64,000 nucleotides of DNA from Enterobacter cloacae (GCF_013375935.1 NZ_CP056117.1:4774001-4838000); one strand, 5' to 3'. Positions 11,497 through 23,075 are shown, numbered from the stretch's first letter. Made by a program: numbers and translations. Notes: generated by a model from the letters alone, not told the origin.

Positions 11497-12702
11497 ATGC
11501 GCATACTTCACACCTCAGACTGGCACCTGGGTCAAAATTTTTACAGCAAAAGCCGCGCCGCTGAACATGAAGCGTTCCTGAACTGGCTGCTGGAGACGGC
11601 CCGGAGCCGTGAGGTGGACGCGATTATTGTGGCGGGCGACATCTTTGATACCGGGTCGCCGCCGAGCTATGCGCGCGAGCTGTACAATCGTTTCGTGGTT
11701 AACCTCCAGCAAACCGGCTGCCACCTTGTGATCGTCGCCGGTAACCATGACTCCGTGGCGACGCTGAATGAATCCCGCGATATTCTGGCGTTTCTCAATA
11801 CCACCGTGGTGGCCAGCGCCGGGCATGCGCCGCAGATCCTGAAAAAACGCGACGGCACGCCGGGCGCGGTGCTGTGTCCAATCCCCTTTTTACGCCCGCG
11901 CGATATCGTGCAAAGCCAGGCTGGTCTTTCCGGCAGCGAAAAGCAGCAGCACCTATTGCAGGCCATCACCGACTATTACCATCGCCAGCACGCGGAGGCC
12001 TGCGCCCTGCGCGGTGAACAGGCCATTCCGGTCATCGCCACCGGACACCTCACGACCGTCGGTGCCAGCAAAAGTGACGCGGTGCGCGAGATCCACATCG
12101 GTACGCTGGACGCGTTCCCGGCCCAGAACTTCCCGCCCGCCGACTATATAGCCCTCGGGCATATTCACCGGGCGCAGGTCATCGGCGGCTGCGAGCACAT
12201 TCGCTACTGCGGATCGCCCATTTCGCTCAGCTTCGACGAAACGGGCAAAGCAAAATGCGTGCATCTGGTGAGCTTCACCGAGGGCAAACTCAGCGCCGTG
12301 GAGAGCCTTGAGGTTCCCGTCACCCAGCCGCTGGCGGTGCTGAAGGGCGATCTGGCCGCCATTACCGCTCAGCTTGAGCAGTATCGCGGCGCCGAACATA
12401 ACCCGCCCGTCTGGCTCGATATCGAGATTACCACCGACGAGTATCTGCACGATATGCAGCGCAAAATCCAGGCGCTGACGGAAGCGCTGCCCGTAGAAGT
12501 GCTGCTGGTGCGCCGCAGCCGCGAGCAGCGCGAGAAAACGCTGCTAAGCGCCCGGCGCGAAACGCTTAGCGAACTTCGGGTTGAGGAGGTCTTCGAGCGG
12601 CGGCTGGCGCATGAAGAGATGGACGACGCCAGGCGCACCAGGCTTAACGAGCTGTTTGCGCAGACTCTGCACACCCTTCATGACGAGGAAGAAAACGCAT
12701 GA
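11497..12702 (+). CDS. sbcD: exonuclease subunit SbcD
   Basis: 401-aa Mre11-type nuclease subunit of SbcCD, which cuts DNA hairpins and processes double-strand ends in the cytoplasm. Calcineurin-like phosphoesterase motifs are present in order: TSDWHLG (residues 6-12), GDIFDTG, GNHD, and later GHLTTVG and GHIHRAQ. It diverges from phoB. Its stop overlaps the sbcC start by 4 nt (ATGA), so the two subunits are translationally coupled. Confidence 0.98.
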   Translation: MRILHTSDWHLGQNFYSKSRAAEHEAFLNWLLETARSREVDAIIVAGDIFDTGSPPSYARELYNRFVVNLQQTGCHLVIVAGNHDSVATLNESRDILAFLNTTVVASAGHAPQILKKRDGTPGAVLCPIPFLRPRDIVQSQAGLSGSEKQQHLLQAITDYYHRQHAEACALRGEQAIPVIATGHLTTVGASKSDAVREIHIGTLDAFPAQNFPPADYIALGHIHRAQVIGGCEHIRYCGSPISLSFDETGKAKCVHLVSFTEGKLSAVESLEVPVTQPLAVLKGDLAAITAQLEQYRGAEHNPPVWLDIEITTDEYLHDMQRKIQALTEALPVEVLLVRRSREQREKTLLSARRETLSELRVEEVFERRLAHEEMDDARRTRLNELFAQTLHTLHDEEENA

Positions 12703-15700
12703 AAATTCTGAGCCTGCGTCTGAAAAACCTGAACTCGCTGAAGGGCGAGTGGAAAATTGACTTTACCGCTGAGCCGTTCGCCAGCAACGGGCTGTTTGCC
12801 ATTACCGGTGCCACGGGCGCGGGGAAAACCACGCTGCTGGACGCCATCTGCCTGGCGCTCTACCACGAAACGCCGCGTCTGAATAAGGTCTCCCAGGCGC
12901 AAAACGACCTGATGACGCGCGATACCGCCGAATGCCTGGCGGAGGTGGAGTTTGAGGTTAAAGGCGTCGCCTATCGCGCTTTCTGGAGCCAGAACCGCGC
13001 GCGCAACCAGCCGGACGGGAACCTGCAGGCACCGCGCGTTGAGCTGGCCCGCTGCGAAGACGGCAAAATCCTGGCGGATAAAGTCACGGATAAGCTGGAA
13101 CAAACCGCCGCACTGACCGGGCTGGACTATGGCCGCTTTACCCGCTCAATGCTGCTCTCCCAAGGACAGTTTGCCGCCTTCCTGAACGCTAAGCCGGGGG
13201 ATCGCGCCGAGCTGCTGGAAGAGCTGACCGGCACGGAAATTTACGGCCTGATTTCCGCCACGGTCTTTGAAAAACACAAGGCGGCACGCGGCGCGCTGGA
13301 GAGGTGCGAAGCCCAGGCCGCTGGCGTTGTGCTTCTGAGCGAAGAACGGCAGCAGCAGTTGCAGCAAAGTTTGCAGGCGCTTACTGACGAAGAGAAAACC
13401 CTGCTGGCTCAACAGCAGAGCCAACAGAAAGATTTTCAGTGGCTGACCCGCAACGACGAGCTGGTTGGTGAACAGCAGCGCGCGGCCGCTTCGCAGCAGC
13501 AGGCGCAACGGGCGTTGGCCGATGCCGCGCCTGAACTGGCGAAGCTCCGGCTGGCTCAGCCCGCCGCCCAGCTGCGGCCGCTGTGGGAGCGCCAGCAGGA
13601 GCAGACCACCCGTCTGGCGCAAACGACGCAGCGGATTGTCGAAGTAAATACTCGCTTACTCGACAGAGCGGCGCTGCGCTCGCGTATCCGCAACGGCGCG
13701 CTGGGTATACGCGAATGCCTGCAGGCAGAGCACGCGTCGCTGGCGCAGTGGCTGACCGAACACGATCGCTTTCGTCTGTGGGGCCAGGAGATGGCCGGCT
13801 GGCGGGCGAATTTTACGCAGCTGAGCCGCGATAAAAATCAGCTCGCGTCCCAGTCGGCGCGCATTGCGGAACTCCGCCAGAAGCTGGCTGCCATGCCGGA
13901 AAGCGCGCTTACGCTGACGGCTGAGGCGCTCGCGACGGCCATGGAGCAACAGGCGCAATCCCGGGCGCTCCGTCAGCGCCTGACCGCGCTTCACGCTCGC
14001 TACCAGCCGCTGCAAAAGCGGCTGCGCCAGAATGGGGAAAGCGTGCAAAAGGCGCTGGCTGAGCAGGGTAAACTCAACGAAACGCTGACCCTGCGCCGCC
14101 AGCAGTATAAAGAGAAAAACCAGCACTTCGCCGACCTTAAAACGCTCTGCGAGCGTGAAGCGACAATCAAAGATCTTGAGCACTATCGGGAACGGCTGGA
14201 AGCGGGTAAGCCTTGTCCACTCTGCGGCTCAAGCGAACATCCGGCCGTGGTGGAGTATCAGGCGCTTGAGCTGACCGACAATCAGCGCCGCCGTGACGCG
14301 CTGGAAAAAGAGGTTGCCGCGCTTAAGGACGAAGGATTGCTGGTGCTTGGGCAGGTAAATGCGCTGGCCCAACAGATCCAGCGAGAAACAGAGGAAGCCA
14401 CGACGCTCTCTCAGGAAGAGCAAGCGCTCACTAAAGAGTGGCTTGAGGTTTGTACTTCCCTGAACATAGCGCTGAATATACAGGATGATATCGCCCCCTG
14501 GATGAGCGAGCAGGAGCAGTACGAGCGCCAGCTTTATCAGCTCAGCCAGCGCCTGACGCTGCAAAATCAGCTCAATGAACAGGACGGTCAGGCGCGCCAG
14601 TACCAGCAGCAGCTGGCGGCGACGCGTGAGGCGCTGGCGTCCTCGCTACGGCCGCTGTCGCTCAGCATGCCCGATGAAGGTGAGGAAAGCGCCTGGCTCA
14701 GCGCGCGCGAAGCCGAATATACCCGGTGGCAGGAAAAGCAGACCCAGCACGGCGTGATTCAGGAACGTATTAACGCCCTGACGCCGCTGCTGGATACGCT
14801 GCCGGTCTCCGACGGCGCGGAAGCCGAGGCGGCCATTCCTGAGAACTGGCGCGGGATCCACGACGAATGCCTGTCGCTGCAAAGCCAGCTCGCCACCCTT
14901 CAGCAGCAGGAGACGCTCGAGCGCGAGCGGCTACAGCATTCGCAGGAACAGTTCAGCGCCGCGCTGGCCGCGAGCTGCTTCGCCGATCGGGAGGCGTTTC
15001 TCTCCGCCCTGCTGGATGAGGCGACGATCCGCCGGCTTGAGCAGCAAAAGCAGACGCTGGAAAATCAGCTCCAGCAGGCTACGGCGCTTTCCGGGCAGGC
15101 AGGTCAGCAGCTTCAGGCGCATCAGGCGCTGCGCCCGGAAGGGCTGGACACGGATGCCGCAAGCCTTCAGGCGCAGCTACAGCAGCTGGGGCAGCAGCTT
15201 CGGGACAATACCACCCATCAGGGTGAGATCCGCCAGCAGCTCAAGCAGGACGCAGATAACCGTCTGCACCAGCAGGCGCTCATGCAGCAGATTGAAGAGG
15301 CGGCGCGTCTGGCCGACGACTGGGGCTACCTTAACTCGCTGATAGGCTCCAGCACCGGCGACAAATTCCGTAAGTTCGCCCAGGGGCTGACGCTGGATAA
15401 CCTGGTGTGGCTTGCCAACCAGCAGCTCAACCGCCTGCATGGCCGCTATCTGCTGCAGCGTAAAGCGAGCGACGCGCTGGAGCTGGAGGTGGTCGATACC
15501 TGGCAGGCGGACGCGGTACGCGATACCCGTACCCTGTCCGGCGGCGAAAGTTTCCTCGTCAGCCTGGCGCTGGCCCTGGCGCTTTCCGATCTGGTCAGCC
15601 ACAAAACGCGGATTGATTCGCTGTTCCTGGACGAAGGGTTCGGCACGCTTGATAGCGAAACGCTGGACACCGCGCTGGACGCGCTCGACGCGCTGAACGC

Positions 15701-15830
15701 CACCGGGAAAACCATCGGCGTGATCAGCCACGTAGAGGCGATGAAAGAGCGCATTCCGGTACAGATTAAGGTGAAGAAGATCAACGGGCTGGGGTATAGC
15801 AGGCTGGATCGGGAGTTTGCGGTGCGGTAA
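12699..15830 (+). CDS. sbcC: exonuclease ATPase subunit SbcC
   Basis: 1043-aa SMC/Rad50-like partner of SbcD. Walker A GATGAGKT lies at residues 37-44. Two long Gln/Leu-rich coiled-coil arms flank a zinc-hook CPLC near residue 505. The ABC signature LSGGES is near 945 and Walker [12 protein letters not shown] near 980. It is slightly shorter than E. coli SbcC (1048 aa), the difference lying in the coiled coils. The head domain binds ATP and controls SbcD access to DNA ends. It is coupled to sbcD by a 4-nt overlap and followed by a tandem palindromic repeat. Confidence 0.98.
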   Translation: MKILSLRLKNLNSLKGEWKIDFTAEPFASNGLFAITGATGAGKTTLLDAICLALYHETPRLNKVSQAQNDLMTRDTAECLAEVEFEVKGVAYRAFWSQNRARNQPDGNLQAPRVELARCEDGKILADKVTDKLEQTAALTGLDYGRFTRSMLLSQGQFAAFLNAKPGDRAELLEELTGTEIYGLISATVFEKHKAARGALERCEAQAAGVVLLSEERQQQLQQSLQALTDEEKTLLAQQQSQQKDFQWLTRNDELVGEQQRAAASQQQAQRALADAAPELAKLRLAQPAAQLRPLWERQQEQTTRLAQTTQRIVEVNTRLLDRAALRSRIRNGALGIRECLQAEHASLAQWLTEHDRFRLWGQEMAGWRANFTQLSRDKNQLASQSARIAELRQKLAAMPESALTLTAEALATAMEQQAQSRALRQRLTALHARYQPLQKRLRQNGESVQKALAEQGKLNETLTLRRQQYKEKNQHFADLKTLCEREATIKDLEHYRERLEAGKPCPLCGSSEHPAVVEYQALELTDNQRRRDALEKEVAALKDEGLLVLGQVNALAQQIQRETEEATTLSQEEQALTKEWLEVCTSLNIALNIQDDIAPWMSEQEQYERQLYQLSQRLTLQNQLNEQDGQARQYQQQLAATREALASSLRPLSLSMPDEGEESAWLSAREAEYTRWQEKQTQHGVIQERINALTPLLDTLPVSDGAEAEAAIPENWRGIHDECLSLQSQLATLQQQETLERERLQHSQEQFSAALAASCFADREAFLSALLDEATIRRLEQQKQTLENQLQQATALSGQAGQQLQAHQALRPEGLDTDAASLQAQLQQLGQQLRDNTTHQGEIRQQLKQDADNRLHQQALMQQIEEAARLADDWGYLNSLIGSSTGDKFRKFAQGLTLDNLVWLANQQLNRLHGRYLLQRKASDALELEVVDTWQADAVRDTRTLSGGESFLVSLALALALSDLVSHKTRIDSLFLDEGFGTLDSETLDTALDALDALNATGKTIGVISHVEAMKERIPVQIKVKKINGLGYSRLDREFAVR

Positions 15831-15855
15831 ATGGTGGGTCGGTGCGGTCTGGTGC

Positions 15856-15997
15856 CCTCACCCTGACCCTCTCCCACGGGGAGAGGGAACAAACACTAAA
15901 AACCGCAACGTGCGTTGCCGTTTTGCCTTCGCCTTACCTCACCCTGGCCCTCTCCCACGGGGAGAGGGAACAAACGCTAAAGACCGCAACGTGCGTT
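15856..15997. repeat. tandem REP-like repeat (two units, 81-nt period)
   Basis: Two nearly identical 61-nt units, 15856-15916 and 15937-15997, each contain the palindrome CCCTCTCCCACGGGGAGAGGG followed by CAACGTGCGTT-ending sequence. They differ at about three positions. They fill the gap between the convergent sbcC and mak genes. The same palindrome family occurs at four other gaps in this window. Confidence 0.9.
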
Positions 15998-15999
15998 TT

Positions 16000-16905
16000 T
16001 TATTCCGGCCATAGCCATGCCGCGCCGCGCACGCCGCTGGAATCCCCGTGGACGGCTTTGCGGATCGGGGTTTCACACTCGCCGCCAAATACCCACTGTT
16101 TCACCAGCGTCGGCACCGTCGCGTACAGCCGGTCGACGTTGCTCATGCCGCCACCCAGCACAATTACGTCGGGATCGAGGATATTGATCACGTGCGCCAG
16201 CGATTTTGCCAGCCGCATTTCGTAGCGGCTGAGCGCCAGTTCGGCCACCGGATCCTGCTCCTCAACCAGGCGCATAATCTCGTTCCCCTTCAGCAGTTGC
16301 CCGCTCAGGCGGTGGTAGTCCGTCGCAAAACCGGTGCCGGAGATAAACGTCTCGATACAGCCCTGCTTGCCGCAGTAGCACGGCACGTCGACGCGGTACT
16401 TAAGCTCATCTTCATCCATCCACGGCAGCGGGTTATGCCCCCACTCGCCCGCGGTGCCGTTGCCGCCAATATGCGAACGTCCACCGAAGGCCAACCCGGC
16501 ACCGCAGCCGGTACCGATAATCACCGCAAACACGGTCTGCGCGCCTGCCGCTGCGCCATCGACGGCCTCAGACACCGCCAGGCAGTTAGCGTCATTCGCC
16601 AGACGCACCTCCCGGTTCAGGCGCTGGCTTAAGTCTTTATCGAACGGCTGGCCGTTAAGCCAGGTGGAGTTGGCATTTTTCACCACGCCGGTATACGGCG
16701 AAATAGAGCCGGGGATACCTATTCCCACCGTCCCCGTCTCGCCCGTGGCCTCCTCGGCCATATCGATCAGCCTGGCAATCGTCTCGATGGTCTGGTGATA
16801 GTCATCACGCGGCGTAGGCAGACGGTGGCGAAACAGCTGCTGCCCCTGCTCGCTCAGCGCAATAACTTCCGTTTTGGTGCCGCCCAAATCAATCCCAATA
16901 CGCAC
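16000..16905 (-). CDS. mak: fructokinase Mak (ROK family)
   Basis: 301-aa sugar kinase of the ROK family, phosphorylating fructose (and, weakly, related hexoses) with ATP in the cytoplasm. It has an N-terminal [10 protein letters not shown] phosphate-binding loop, the ROK signature near [16 protein letters not shown], and the zinc site CYCGKQGC. The start is a GTG at 16905: it aligns with the first residue of E. coli Mak (MRIGIDLGG) and has GAGGAG at a good distance, whereas the longer open frame upstream has no homology. It converges on sbcC. Confidence 0.95.
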   Translation of the reverse strand: MRIGIDLGGTKTEVIALSEQGQQLFRHRLPTPRDDYHQTIETIARLIDMAEEATGETGTVGIGIPGSISPYTGVVKNANSTWLNGQPFDKDLSQRLNREVRLANDANCLAVSEAVDGAAAGAQTVFAVIIGTGCGAGLAFGGRSHIGGNGTAGEWGHNPLPWMDEDELKYRVDVPCYCGKQGCIETFISGTGFATDYHRLSGQLLKGNEIMRLVEEQDPVAELALSRYEMRLAKSLAHVINILDPDVIVLGGGMSNVDRLYATVPTLVKQWVFGGECETPIRKAVHGDSSGVRGAAWLWPE

Positions 16906-17028
16906 AAGACACTCCTCATTATTTTGATTATCAACAGAGTAGAAGCCTGCTTCCCGATTAGCAATGCAAGCGATGCGACAATTCGCTATCATGCCCGCTG
17001 ATTTAACGACAAGGCCGTGGAAATTATC

Positions 17029-17943
17029 ATGCTGTGGTTCAAAAATTTGATGGTTTACCGTCTCAGCCGCGACATTTCGCTGCGTGCAGAAGAGATGGAA
17101 AAACAGTTAGCCGCTTACTCCTTTACCCCTTGCGGTAGCCAGGACATGGCGAAAACCGGCTGGGTTCCGCCAATGGGTTCTCAAAGCGATGCGCTGACCC
17201 ACGCCAGCAGCACGGGGCAAATCATCGTTTGCGCCCGTAAAGAAGAGAAGATCCTGCCAACGCCGGTGGTTAAACAGGCGCTCGAAGCGAAGATCTTCAA
17301 GCTGGAAGCAGAACAGGGCCGTAAGCTTAAAAAAACCGAAAAAGATTCGCTGAAGGATGAAGTGCTGCACTCGCTGCTGCCTCGCGCCTTTAGCCGCTTT
17401 AGCCAGACCATGATGTGGATCGACACCGTTAACGGGCTGATCATGGTGGACTGCGCCAGCGCCAAAAAAGCGGAAGATACGCTGGCGCTGCTGCGTAAGA
17501 GCCTCGGCTCGTTGCCGGTCGTTCCCCTGGCGCTGGAAACGCCGATTGAGCTGACCCTGACGGAGTGGGTGCGCAGCGGTACCGCCGCTCAGGGCTTCCA
17601 GATCCTCGATGAGGCAGAGCTGAAAGCGCTGCTGGAAGATGGCGGCGTGATCCGCGCGAAGAAACAGGATCTGGTGAGCGACGAAATAGCCGTGCACATT
17701 GAAGCGGGCAAAGTCGTAACCAAGCTGGCGCTCGACTGGCAGCAGCGTATTCAGTTTGTCATGTGTGATGACGGCTCCGTGAAGCGTCTTAAATTCTGCG
17801 ATGAACTGCGCGATCAGAACGAAGATATCGACCGCGAAGATTACGCGCAGCGCTTTGATGCGGACTTTATCCTGATGACCGGAGAGCTGGCGGCGTTGAT
17901 CCAGAATCTGGTGGAAGGTCTCGGCGGCGAAGCGCAGAGGTAA
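17029..17943 (+). CDS. rdgC: recombination-associated protein RdgC
   Basis: 304-aa nucleoid-associated DNA-binding protein that forms a ring around DNA and limits RecA activity. The sequence [20 protein letters not shown] onward is nearly identical to E. coli RdgC (303 aa), so the start is the ATG at 17029 rather than codons four residues earlier. It is transcribed divergently from mak. Confidence 0.97.
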   Translation: MLWFKNLMVYRLSRDISLRAEEMEKQLAAYSFTPCGSQDMAKTGWVPPMGSQSDALTHASSTGQIIVCARKEEKILPTPVVKQALEAKIFKLEAEQGRKLKKTEKDSLKDEVLHSLLPRAFSRFSQTMMWIDTVNGLIMVDCASAKKAEDTLALLRKSLGSLPVVPLALETPIELTLTEWVRSGTAAQGFQILDEAELKALLEDGGVIRAKKQDLVSDEIAVHIEAGKVVTKLALDWQQRIQFVMCDDGSVKRLKFCDELRDQNEDIDREDYAQRFDADFILMTGELAALIQNLVEGLGGEAQR

Positions 17944-17947
17944 TGTC

Positions 17948-17980
17948 CTTCCCCCTCGCCAGTCAGGGCTGAGGGGGAAG
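17948..17980. terminator. hairpin between convergent rdgC and ppnP
   Basis: A perfect 10-bp stem CTTCCCCCTC / GAGGGGGAAG with a 13-nt loop sits in the 45-nt gap between the convergent genes. There is no strong T-run on either strand, so it may be a weak bidirectional terminator. Confidence 0.5.
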
Positions 17981-17988
17981 AAAGAAGA

Positions 17989-18309
<321 letters not shown>

Positions 18310-18347
18310 CTATAGGGGCCATGCTCATGACCTGTCACGCAAAATCA

Positions 18348-19025
18348 TTACACCAGTAATTCTGACGCCAGACGCGCCATCAGCACGTTAGAGAGCAGCA
18401 CCGGAACGTCCAGCGCTTTTTGCAGTAAATCACGATGCCGCTGGTGGAAGCCCAGGCAGTCCAGCATCAGCACGTCCGCCCCTCTGTCGATCAGCTCTTG
18501 CCCCGCGGCAATCAGCTTCGCTTCGCTGTCCCAGAACGGATTTGCCAGCGCATACAGCGGCGGGTGCTCCAGCGCGGACCACTTCACCGCCTGGTTATCC
18601 AGCAGCTCCTCAACGGGAACAATAACCCCAACCTGATGGCCGTCGACAATGGAGGCCACCAGCGGTGGAATGATCCGCATCGGCTCCAGCAAAATCGCAT
18701 TACGCGCGCTGAGTCCCTTAACCGGGGCCGTACTCATCAGCAAAATAACGTCATAATCCTGATTATCGAGCACTTCAATCACGCCCTGAAGCGCGCGCTC
18801 AATTTTCTGGCGCGACACGTGCGCCAGTTTACCGTCGCTTAATAACGTCGCCAGGGGATCGTCCCCCGCCTCGACAGCGTAGTCTTCCATGACCTCTTCC
18901 CGACTCAACTTCCCTAACAGGCTAAGATGCGTAATCTGTTGTTCAGAGACATGCTCCGTTAAGAGCGGTAATACTTCGCTTACAGGGACCACACCAATCG
19001 TGAGGATCGCCAACGTCGCCTTCAT
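18348..19025 (-). CDS. aroM: AroM family protein
   Basis: 225-aa protein of the AroM family; its biochemical role is not established. In E. coli it is co-regulated with aroL. Visible features are a leading [18 protein letters not shown] and a conserved [15 protein letters not shown] segment near the C-terminus, recalling Asp/Glu racemase-like folds (inference). It sits in the aroL-yaiA-aroM order but is 236 nt from yaiA, so it may have its own promoter. Confidence 0.93.
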   Translation of the reverse strand: MKATLAILTIGVVPVSEVLPLLTEHVSEQQITHLSLLGKLSREEVMEDYAVEAGDDPLATLLSDGKLAHVSRQKIERALQGVIEVLDNQDYDVILLMSTAPVKGLSARNAILLEPMRIIPPLVASIVDGHQVGVIVPVEELLDNQAVKWSALEHPPLYALANPFWDSEAKLIAAGQELIDRGADVLMLDCLGFHQRHRDLLQKALDVPVLLSNVLMARLASELLV

Positions 19026-19261
19026 TTTGATCGCCTTTCGTTACTGCCATAACTACAACACAGGTACAGGCTCACTACGCTGCACGGTTCGTTTTTTGAA
19101 CAAAACAGCACCAAGCGTAGCAGCGGATCTCTACACCGTAATGTAAAGATCGGCTGGCCTTAACGAATCTACCTGTAATAACTAAATATTAACTGCTACT
19201 TAACATTAGCGATAAGTTAAAAATGTGATTCAGGCACGGTTGTAGCGAATCAGGAACCCTG

Positions 19262-19453
19262 TCAGGTCTTATCCGGATCCTCATACCGCCGTTTCGCATC
19301 CAGCGCTTCCTGTTCGGTATCATGTTCGCTGATGAGCGAATCGGGTTTTGGGTGATCGGCACGCAGCTGATACCAGGTTACAGTCCGATCGCCATTACCT
19401 TTTTCAACGGTAACAATGCGGGCTTCACGTGGATAGGGAGGTCTGGTTGGCAT
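19262..19453 (-). CDS. yaiA: small protein YaiA
   Basis: 63-aa charged, soluble protein encoded 44 nt downstream of aroL, as in the E. coli aroL-yaiA-aroM operon. It begins [19 protein letters not shown] and contains a [18 protein letters not shown] core. Its function is unknown; in E. coli it is expressed with shikimate kinase II under TyrR/TrpR control. Confidence 0.9.
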   Translation of the reverse strand: MPTRPPYPREARIVTVEKGNGDRTVTWYQLRADHPKPDSLISEHDTEQEALDAKRRYEDPDKT

Positions 19454-19497
19454 AGCTCATCCTTTTTTTATGTCTGAGCTATGAGTATAGACGGCTG

Positions 19498-20022
19498 TTA
19501 GCTGGCGCAAGCCAAACGCAGGGCGGTAATAATCTGAATCGCAACTTTCTCGGGTGACGCAGACGCATCCACCACGTGGTGCGCGGCCTCGCGGTATAGC
19601 GCATCGCGTTCGGCAAGCACCTCGCTGACTTCTTCGCTCAGCGGTTTCGCGGTTAGTGCCGGACGCTGCCCCTCTTCCGGAAACGCTTCCAGCCGCCCCA
19701 CCAGCGTAGAGACCGGCGCGCAGAGATAGATGACTTCCCCATTTTCACGCATGAACTGGCGGTTGTACGGCGCCAGAATAATGCCTCCGCCGGTCGCAAT
19801 CACGGTAGATGGCGCGGTGACGGCCTCAAGCGTTGCCGTTTCACGCGCACGAAAGCTCTCCCAGCCCTCTTTTTCCACAATATCGGCGATGGTGCGACCA
19901 GCCTTCTCCTGCAGCCAGTGGTCAGTATCGACAAACTGACTCTGGCACAGACGCGCCAGTTCCAGACCAACGGTGGTTTTCCCACAGCCGCGAGGGCCAA
20001 CTAAAAAGATGGGTGGGTTCAT
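19498..20022 (-). CDS. aroL: shikimate kinase II AroL
   Basis: 174-aa cytoplasmic kinase that phosphorylates shikimate at the 3-hydroxyl in aromatic amino acid synthesis. P-loop GPRGCGKTT lies at residues 9-17, FVDTDHWL binds shikimate, and TGGGII and [10 protein letters not shown] form the lid and adenine region. The start at 20022 ([12 protein letters not shown]) aligns with E. coli AroL (174 aa); the longer open frame upstream is not conserved. Confidence 0.97.
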   Translation of the reverse strand: MNPPIFLVGPRGCGKTTVGLELARLCQSQFVDTDHWLQEKAGRTIADIVEKEGWESFRARETATLEAVTAPSTVIATGGGIILAPYNRQFMRENGEVIYLCAPVSTLVGRLEAFPEEGQRPALTAKPLSEEVSEVLAERDALYREAAHHVVDASASPEKVAIQIITALRLACAS

Positions 20023-20059
20023 AACCAGGTGTTCCCCTTGATGCCGGATAACTGAAGGC

Positions 20060-20077
20060 TGTAAAGAAATGATTGCA
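20060..20077 (+). promoter_or_regulatory. candidate TyrR box upstream of aroL
   Basis: TGTAAA-N6-ATTGCA resembles the TyrR consensus TGTAAA-N6-TTTACA (one perfect half-site, four of six in the other) 38 nt upstream of the aroL start. E. coli aroL is repressed through several TyrR boxes, so the position is plausible. It is a single weak match. Confidence 0.35.
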
Positions 20078-20166
20078 GAAGATGTTGCGCTAACTTTACT
20101 GCAAAGCGGTACGGAATGACAAGCCTGTGGAGGCCACACTGTACCACAAAACAGCCCGGCTGAGGA

Positions 20167-20625
20167 TTACGCCGGGCGGCGCTTCACTTCCAGCAGCCAT
20201 TTATCCAGCTCGGCGGCAAACTGCTGGCGGTCGCGCTGAGACAGGCTGTCCGGCCCGCCGGTCTGGACGCCGCTGGAACGCAGGGTATCCATAAAATCTC
20301 GCATGGTAAGCTTTTCCCGGATCGTTGCCGGAGAGTAGCGCTCGCCGCGCGGGTTAAGCGCCGCGGCCCCCTTCGCCAGCACGTCGGCAGCCAGCGGGAT
20401 ATCCGCCGTGATCACCAAATCTCCGGCGCTGCACAGGCGCACAATCTCGTTATCCGCCACGTCGAACCCGGCCGGCACGCGCAGAGAACGAATGAACCTG
20501 GAGGGCGGCACGCGGATATTCTGGTTCGCCACCAGCGTCATCGGCATCTGCACCCGCTCGGCGGCGCGGAATAAAATCTCTTTAATCACATTCGGACACG
20601 CGTCCGCATCAACCCAGATAGCCAT
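20167..20625 (-). CDS. yaiI: UPF0178 (DUF188) family protein YaiI
   Basis: 152-aa protein with [24 protein letters not shown] at the N-terminus and [27 protein letters not shown] further on. This is the YaiI/YqxD (DUF188) family, related by fold to PIN/NYN-type nucleases; the Asp residues of VDADACP and TADIPLA would form the acidic site (family inference). It diverges from proC, 98 nt away. Confidence 0.93.
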   Translation of the reverse strand: MAIWVDADACPNVIKEILFRAAERVQMPMTLVANQNIRVPPSRFIRSLRVPAGFDVADNEIVRLCSAGDLVITADIPLAADVLAKGAAALNPRGERYSPATIREKLTMRDFMDTLRSSGVQTGGPDSLSQRDRQQFAAELDKWLLEVKRRPA

Positions 20626-20722
20626 AGTCTCTCCCCATTATGTTGCTGGCGACTATTGTCGCCTGCATTTCGTTGTTAAGCTATCAGTCAGAGATAACAA
20701 CGCATAATAACGGAGAGACGTG

Positions 20723-21532
20723 ATGGATAAGAAAATCGGGTTTATCGGCTGCGGGAACATGGGCAAAGCAATCCTCGGCGGGCTGATCGCCAGCGGTCAG
20801 GTTCTGCCGGGGCAGATTTGGGTTTATACCCCATCACCGGATAAGGTCGCGGCGCTGCGCGATGAGTACGGCGTTAACGCTGCTGAAAGCGCGCAGGAAG
20901 TGGCCCAGGTTGCGGATATTGTCTTTGGCGCCGTTAAGCCAAACATCATGATAAAAGTCCTGAGCGAAATTACCTCCAGCCTGAATAAAGAGACCCTGGT
21001 GGTGTCGATTGCCGCAGGCGTCACCCTCGACCAGCTCGCCCGCGCGCTGGGCCACGATCGGAAGATCGTCCGCGCCATGCCGAACACGCCGTCGCTGGTA
21101 AATGCCGGCATGACCTCCGTCACCCCGAACGCGCTGGTCACTTCTGAAGACGTGGCGGATGTACTGAACATTTTCCGCTGCTTCGGCGAAGCGGAAGTGA
21201 TTGCCGAACCGATGATCCACCCGGTTGTCGGCGTAAGCGGCTCTGCGCCAGCCTACGTGTTTATGTTTATCGAAGCCATGGCCGATGCTGCCGTGCTCGG
21301 CGGTATGCCACGCGCGCAGGCCTATAAATTTGCCGCGCAGGCGGTGATGGGCTCGGCCAAAATGGTGCTGGAGACGGGCAAACATCCGGGCGAACTGAAG
21401 GATATGGTGTGCTCACCGGGCGGCACAACTATTGAAGCCGTGCGCGTGCTGGAAGATCGCGGGTTCCGCTCCGCCGTGATCGAGGCGATGCAAAAATGCA
21501 TGGAAAAATCAGAGAAGCTGAGCAAGTCCTGA
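20723..21532 (+). CDS. proC: pyrroline-5-carboxylate reductase ProC
   Basis: 269-aa cytoplasmic enzyme for the last step of proline synthesis, reducing pyrroline-5-carboxylate with NAD(P)H. The N-terminal Rossmann motif GFIGCGNMGKAI lies at residues 6-17, and the family signature around PGGTTIEAVRVLE near 228-241. The start is the ATG at 20723 with GGAGAG upstream; a GTG immediately before it would add one residue. Confidence 0.98.
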   Translation: MDKKIGFIGCGNMGKAILGGLIASGQVLPGQIWVYTPSPDKVAALRDEYGVNAAESAQEVAQVADIVFGAVKPNIMIKVLSEITSSLNKETLVVSIAAGVTLDQLARALGHDRKIVRAMPNTPSLVNAGMTSVTPNALVTSEDVADVLNIFRCFGEAEVIAEPMIHPVVGVSGSAPAYVFMFIEAMADAAVLGGMPRAQAYKFAAQAVMGSAKMVLETGKHPGELKDMVCSPGGTTIEAVRVLEDRGFRSAVIEAMQKCMEKSEKLSKS

Positions 21533-21548
21533 CGAGCAGCGCCGGGCG

Positions 21549-22652
21549 TCAGGCGGCCACTTCGGTGCGGCCACGTCCGGCATTCTTGGCTTTATAGAGG
21601 GCCACGTCCGCCGCCTTCAGCCATTCGCGATAGTGCGTGAACTGCGCGCCCCACGGGGCAACCCCAACGCTGATGCACAGCCTCGCCGCTGGCGCACCGT
21701 GCAGCGGCATATTAACCAGCCGCTCGTGCACGCGCGACATAGCAGCAATCGCGCTGTCGGCAGGCGTGCCGGACATGATCACCGCAAATTCATCTCCCCC
21801 GAAGCGGCCAATAAAATCCCCGGCGCGCAGCGCCAGCTGAAGCTGGCGCGTGATCGCCACTATCGCTTCATCCCCCACGTCATGACCCCAGGTGTCGTTG
21901 ATATTTTTAAAGTGATCGATATCGATGAGCAGTATCGTCGCCTGTCGATGGCCGCGACGGCAGGCCTCAAACTCGTTACGCAACAGCGTTTCCCAGTGGC
22001 GGCGGTTAAACACGCCGGTCATACCGTCGCGGGTACTCATCAGCTCAAGCCGGCGCTTATGCTCTGCAAGCCGGATCGCCGTGCGGTGGCTGAGCCAGGC
22101 AAACAGCACGGGGTAGACCACCAGAACGGGCAGCGTCAGCCACAGCACCAGCGGCTCAGCGCTTAATCTCACCGGAATGGCCGCTACGTGCACGGCAAGC
22201 AGGGCAGACAGGGCAAGCAGCACGAGTCCCGTCAAAAATAACCGGCAGCCGCCCGATCCCATCATATTCATCCCGATCGTCACGATCAGCGCCGCCGCCG
22301 GCAGCGCGTTGAGCCCCGTCAGCCCAACCCACACGCCGGCAATAATGGCGTCAATTTTCAGATTAACGATCTCGCTGCTGAAAGGATCGGCCGCACGAAA
22401 GGCAAGCTGCCAGGCGAGGTGTGGCCAGACGAAGGCCCAGCCAAGCAGAAATAACCACCAGCCGCCGGAGAAAAACTGGCTGACCAGAACGCTGGCAAGC
22501 GGGAAAAACAGGGCTCCCAGGCCAGCGATGCGGGCCAGCCGTATACGCCGGGCAAACTGCAGGCCGGAACGGCAGGCGTCATCCTGAGAAAGCTGCTGGT
22601 GCCAGGCTTCCCGAATGCTCTGGTCATGGTTATAAATTTCATCATTCATCAT
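21549..22652 (-). CDS. dgcC: diguanylate cyclase DgcC (AdrA/YaiC)
   Basis: 367-aa inner-membrane cyclase making c-di-GMP, which in E. coli and Salmonella activates cellulose synthesis under CsgD control. The N-terminal membrane region (about 35-190, MASE2-type) is followed by a GGDEF domain with STRDGMTGVFNRRHW, DIDHFKNINDTWGHDVGD and an intact GGDEF in GRFGGDEFAVI. E. coli starts earlier (MFPKIMNDE), but the equivalent codon here is ATA, so the start is taken at the MMNDE Met (22652). It converges on proC. Confidence 0.93.
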   Translation of the reverse strand: MMNDEIYNHDQSIREAWHQQLSQDDACRSGLQFARRIRLARIAGLGALFFPLASVLVSQFFSGGWWLFLLGWAFVWPHLAWQLAFRAADPFSSEIVNLKIDAIIAGVWVGLTGLNALPAAALIVTIGMNMMGSGGCRLFLTGLVLLALSALLAVHVAAIPVRLSAEPLVLWLTLPVLVVYPVLFAWLSHRTAIRLAEHKRRLELMSTRDGMTGVFNRRHWETLLRNEFEACRRGHRQATILLIDIDHFKNINDTWGHDVGDEAIVAITRQLQLALRAGDFIGRFGGDEFAVIMSGTPADSAIAAMSRVHERLVNMPLHGAPAARLCISVGVAPWGAQFTHYREWLKAADVALYKAKNAGRGRTEVAA

Positions 22653-22754
22653 TTTTGGGAATATTCTGAAACATTTTCCCAAATTATAGAGAGGGGCATG
22701 TCGGGGAAAGTATGAAATTTCGGGTGAGCCAGCGCCGCGGCTCACCCGTTAGCA

Positions 22755-23075
22755 CTACGCCTGTTTCTTAAGACACGCGCTCATAAACTTGCTGCGATCG
22801 TCCCCTTTCAGCATCTGCTGCGTTGCCTGGGCGTTACATTCGCGCATTTTTTGCTGCTGCGGAGTCAGGCTTTTTTCGCCCGGTTTAGTCGCGCCGTTTT
22901 TAAGACAGTCGCTCATATAGGTTTTGCGGGCGTCCCCTTTCAGGCTTTGCGACGTTGCCTGTTGATTACAGGTTGTCATGCGCTGCTGCTGCGGGGTCAG
23001 GGTTTTCTCTTCCGCGTGCGCTGAGGCGATCAGACACAGGCCGGATAACAGGGTAACCAGTAATGTTGTTTTCAT
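22755..23075 (-). CDS. psiF: phosphate-starvation-inducible protein PsiF
   Basis: 106-aa small secreted protein with a signal peptide (about 1-21, SAHA-EE) and two copies of a PsiF repeat, each with LTPQQQ-M-CN-QAT and KGD-R--(Y/F)MS-CLK. The function is unknown. In E. coli it is the second gene of the phoA-psiF operon. Here phoA is absent and the gap upstream keeps a phoA-type Pho box and a short phoA-like tail (see findings). The start at 23075 matches E. coli PsiF. Confidence 0.95.
   Translation of the reverse strand: MKTTLLVTLLSGLCLIASAHAEEKTLTPQQQRMTTCNQQATSQSLKGDARKTYMSDCLKNGATKPGEKSLTPQQQKMRECNAQATQQMLKGDDRSKFMSACLKKQA

Noticed and set aside
15856..15997. Possible CRISPR array
   Set aside because: There are only two units, each internally palindromic, with a 20-nt spacer and members dispersed elsewhere; no cas genes are present.
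20149..20185. CCCGGC / GCCGGG hairpin as the yaiI terminator
   Set aside because: It overlaps the last yaiI codons and lacks a T-run, so it is not called as a terminator.
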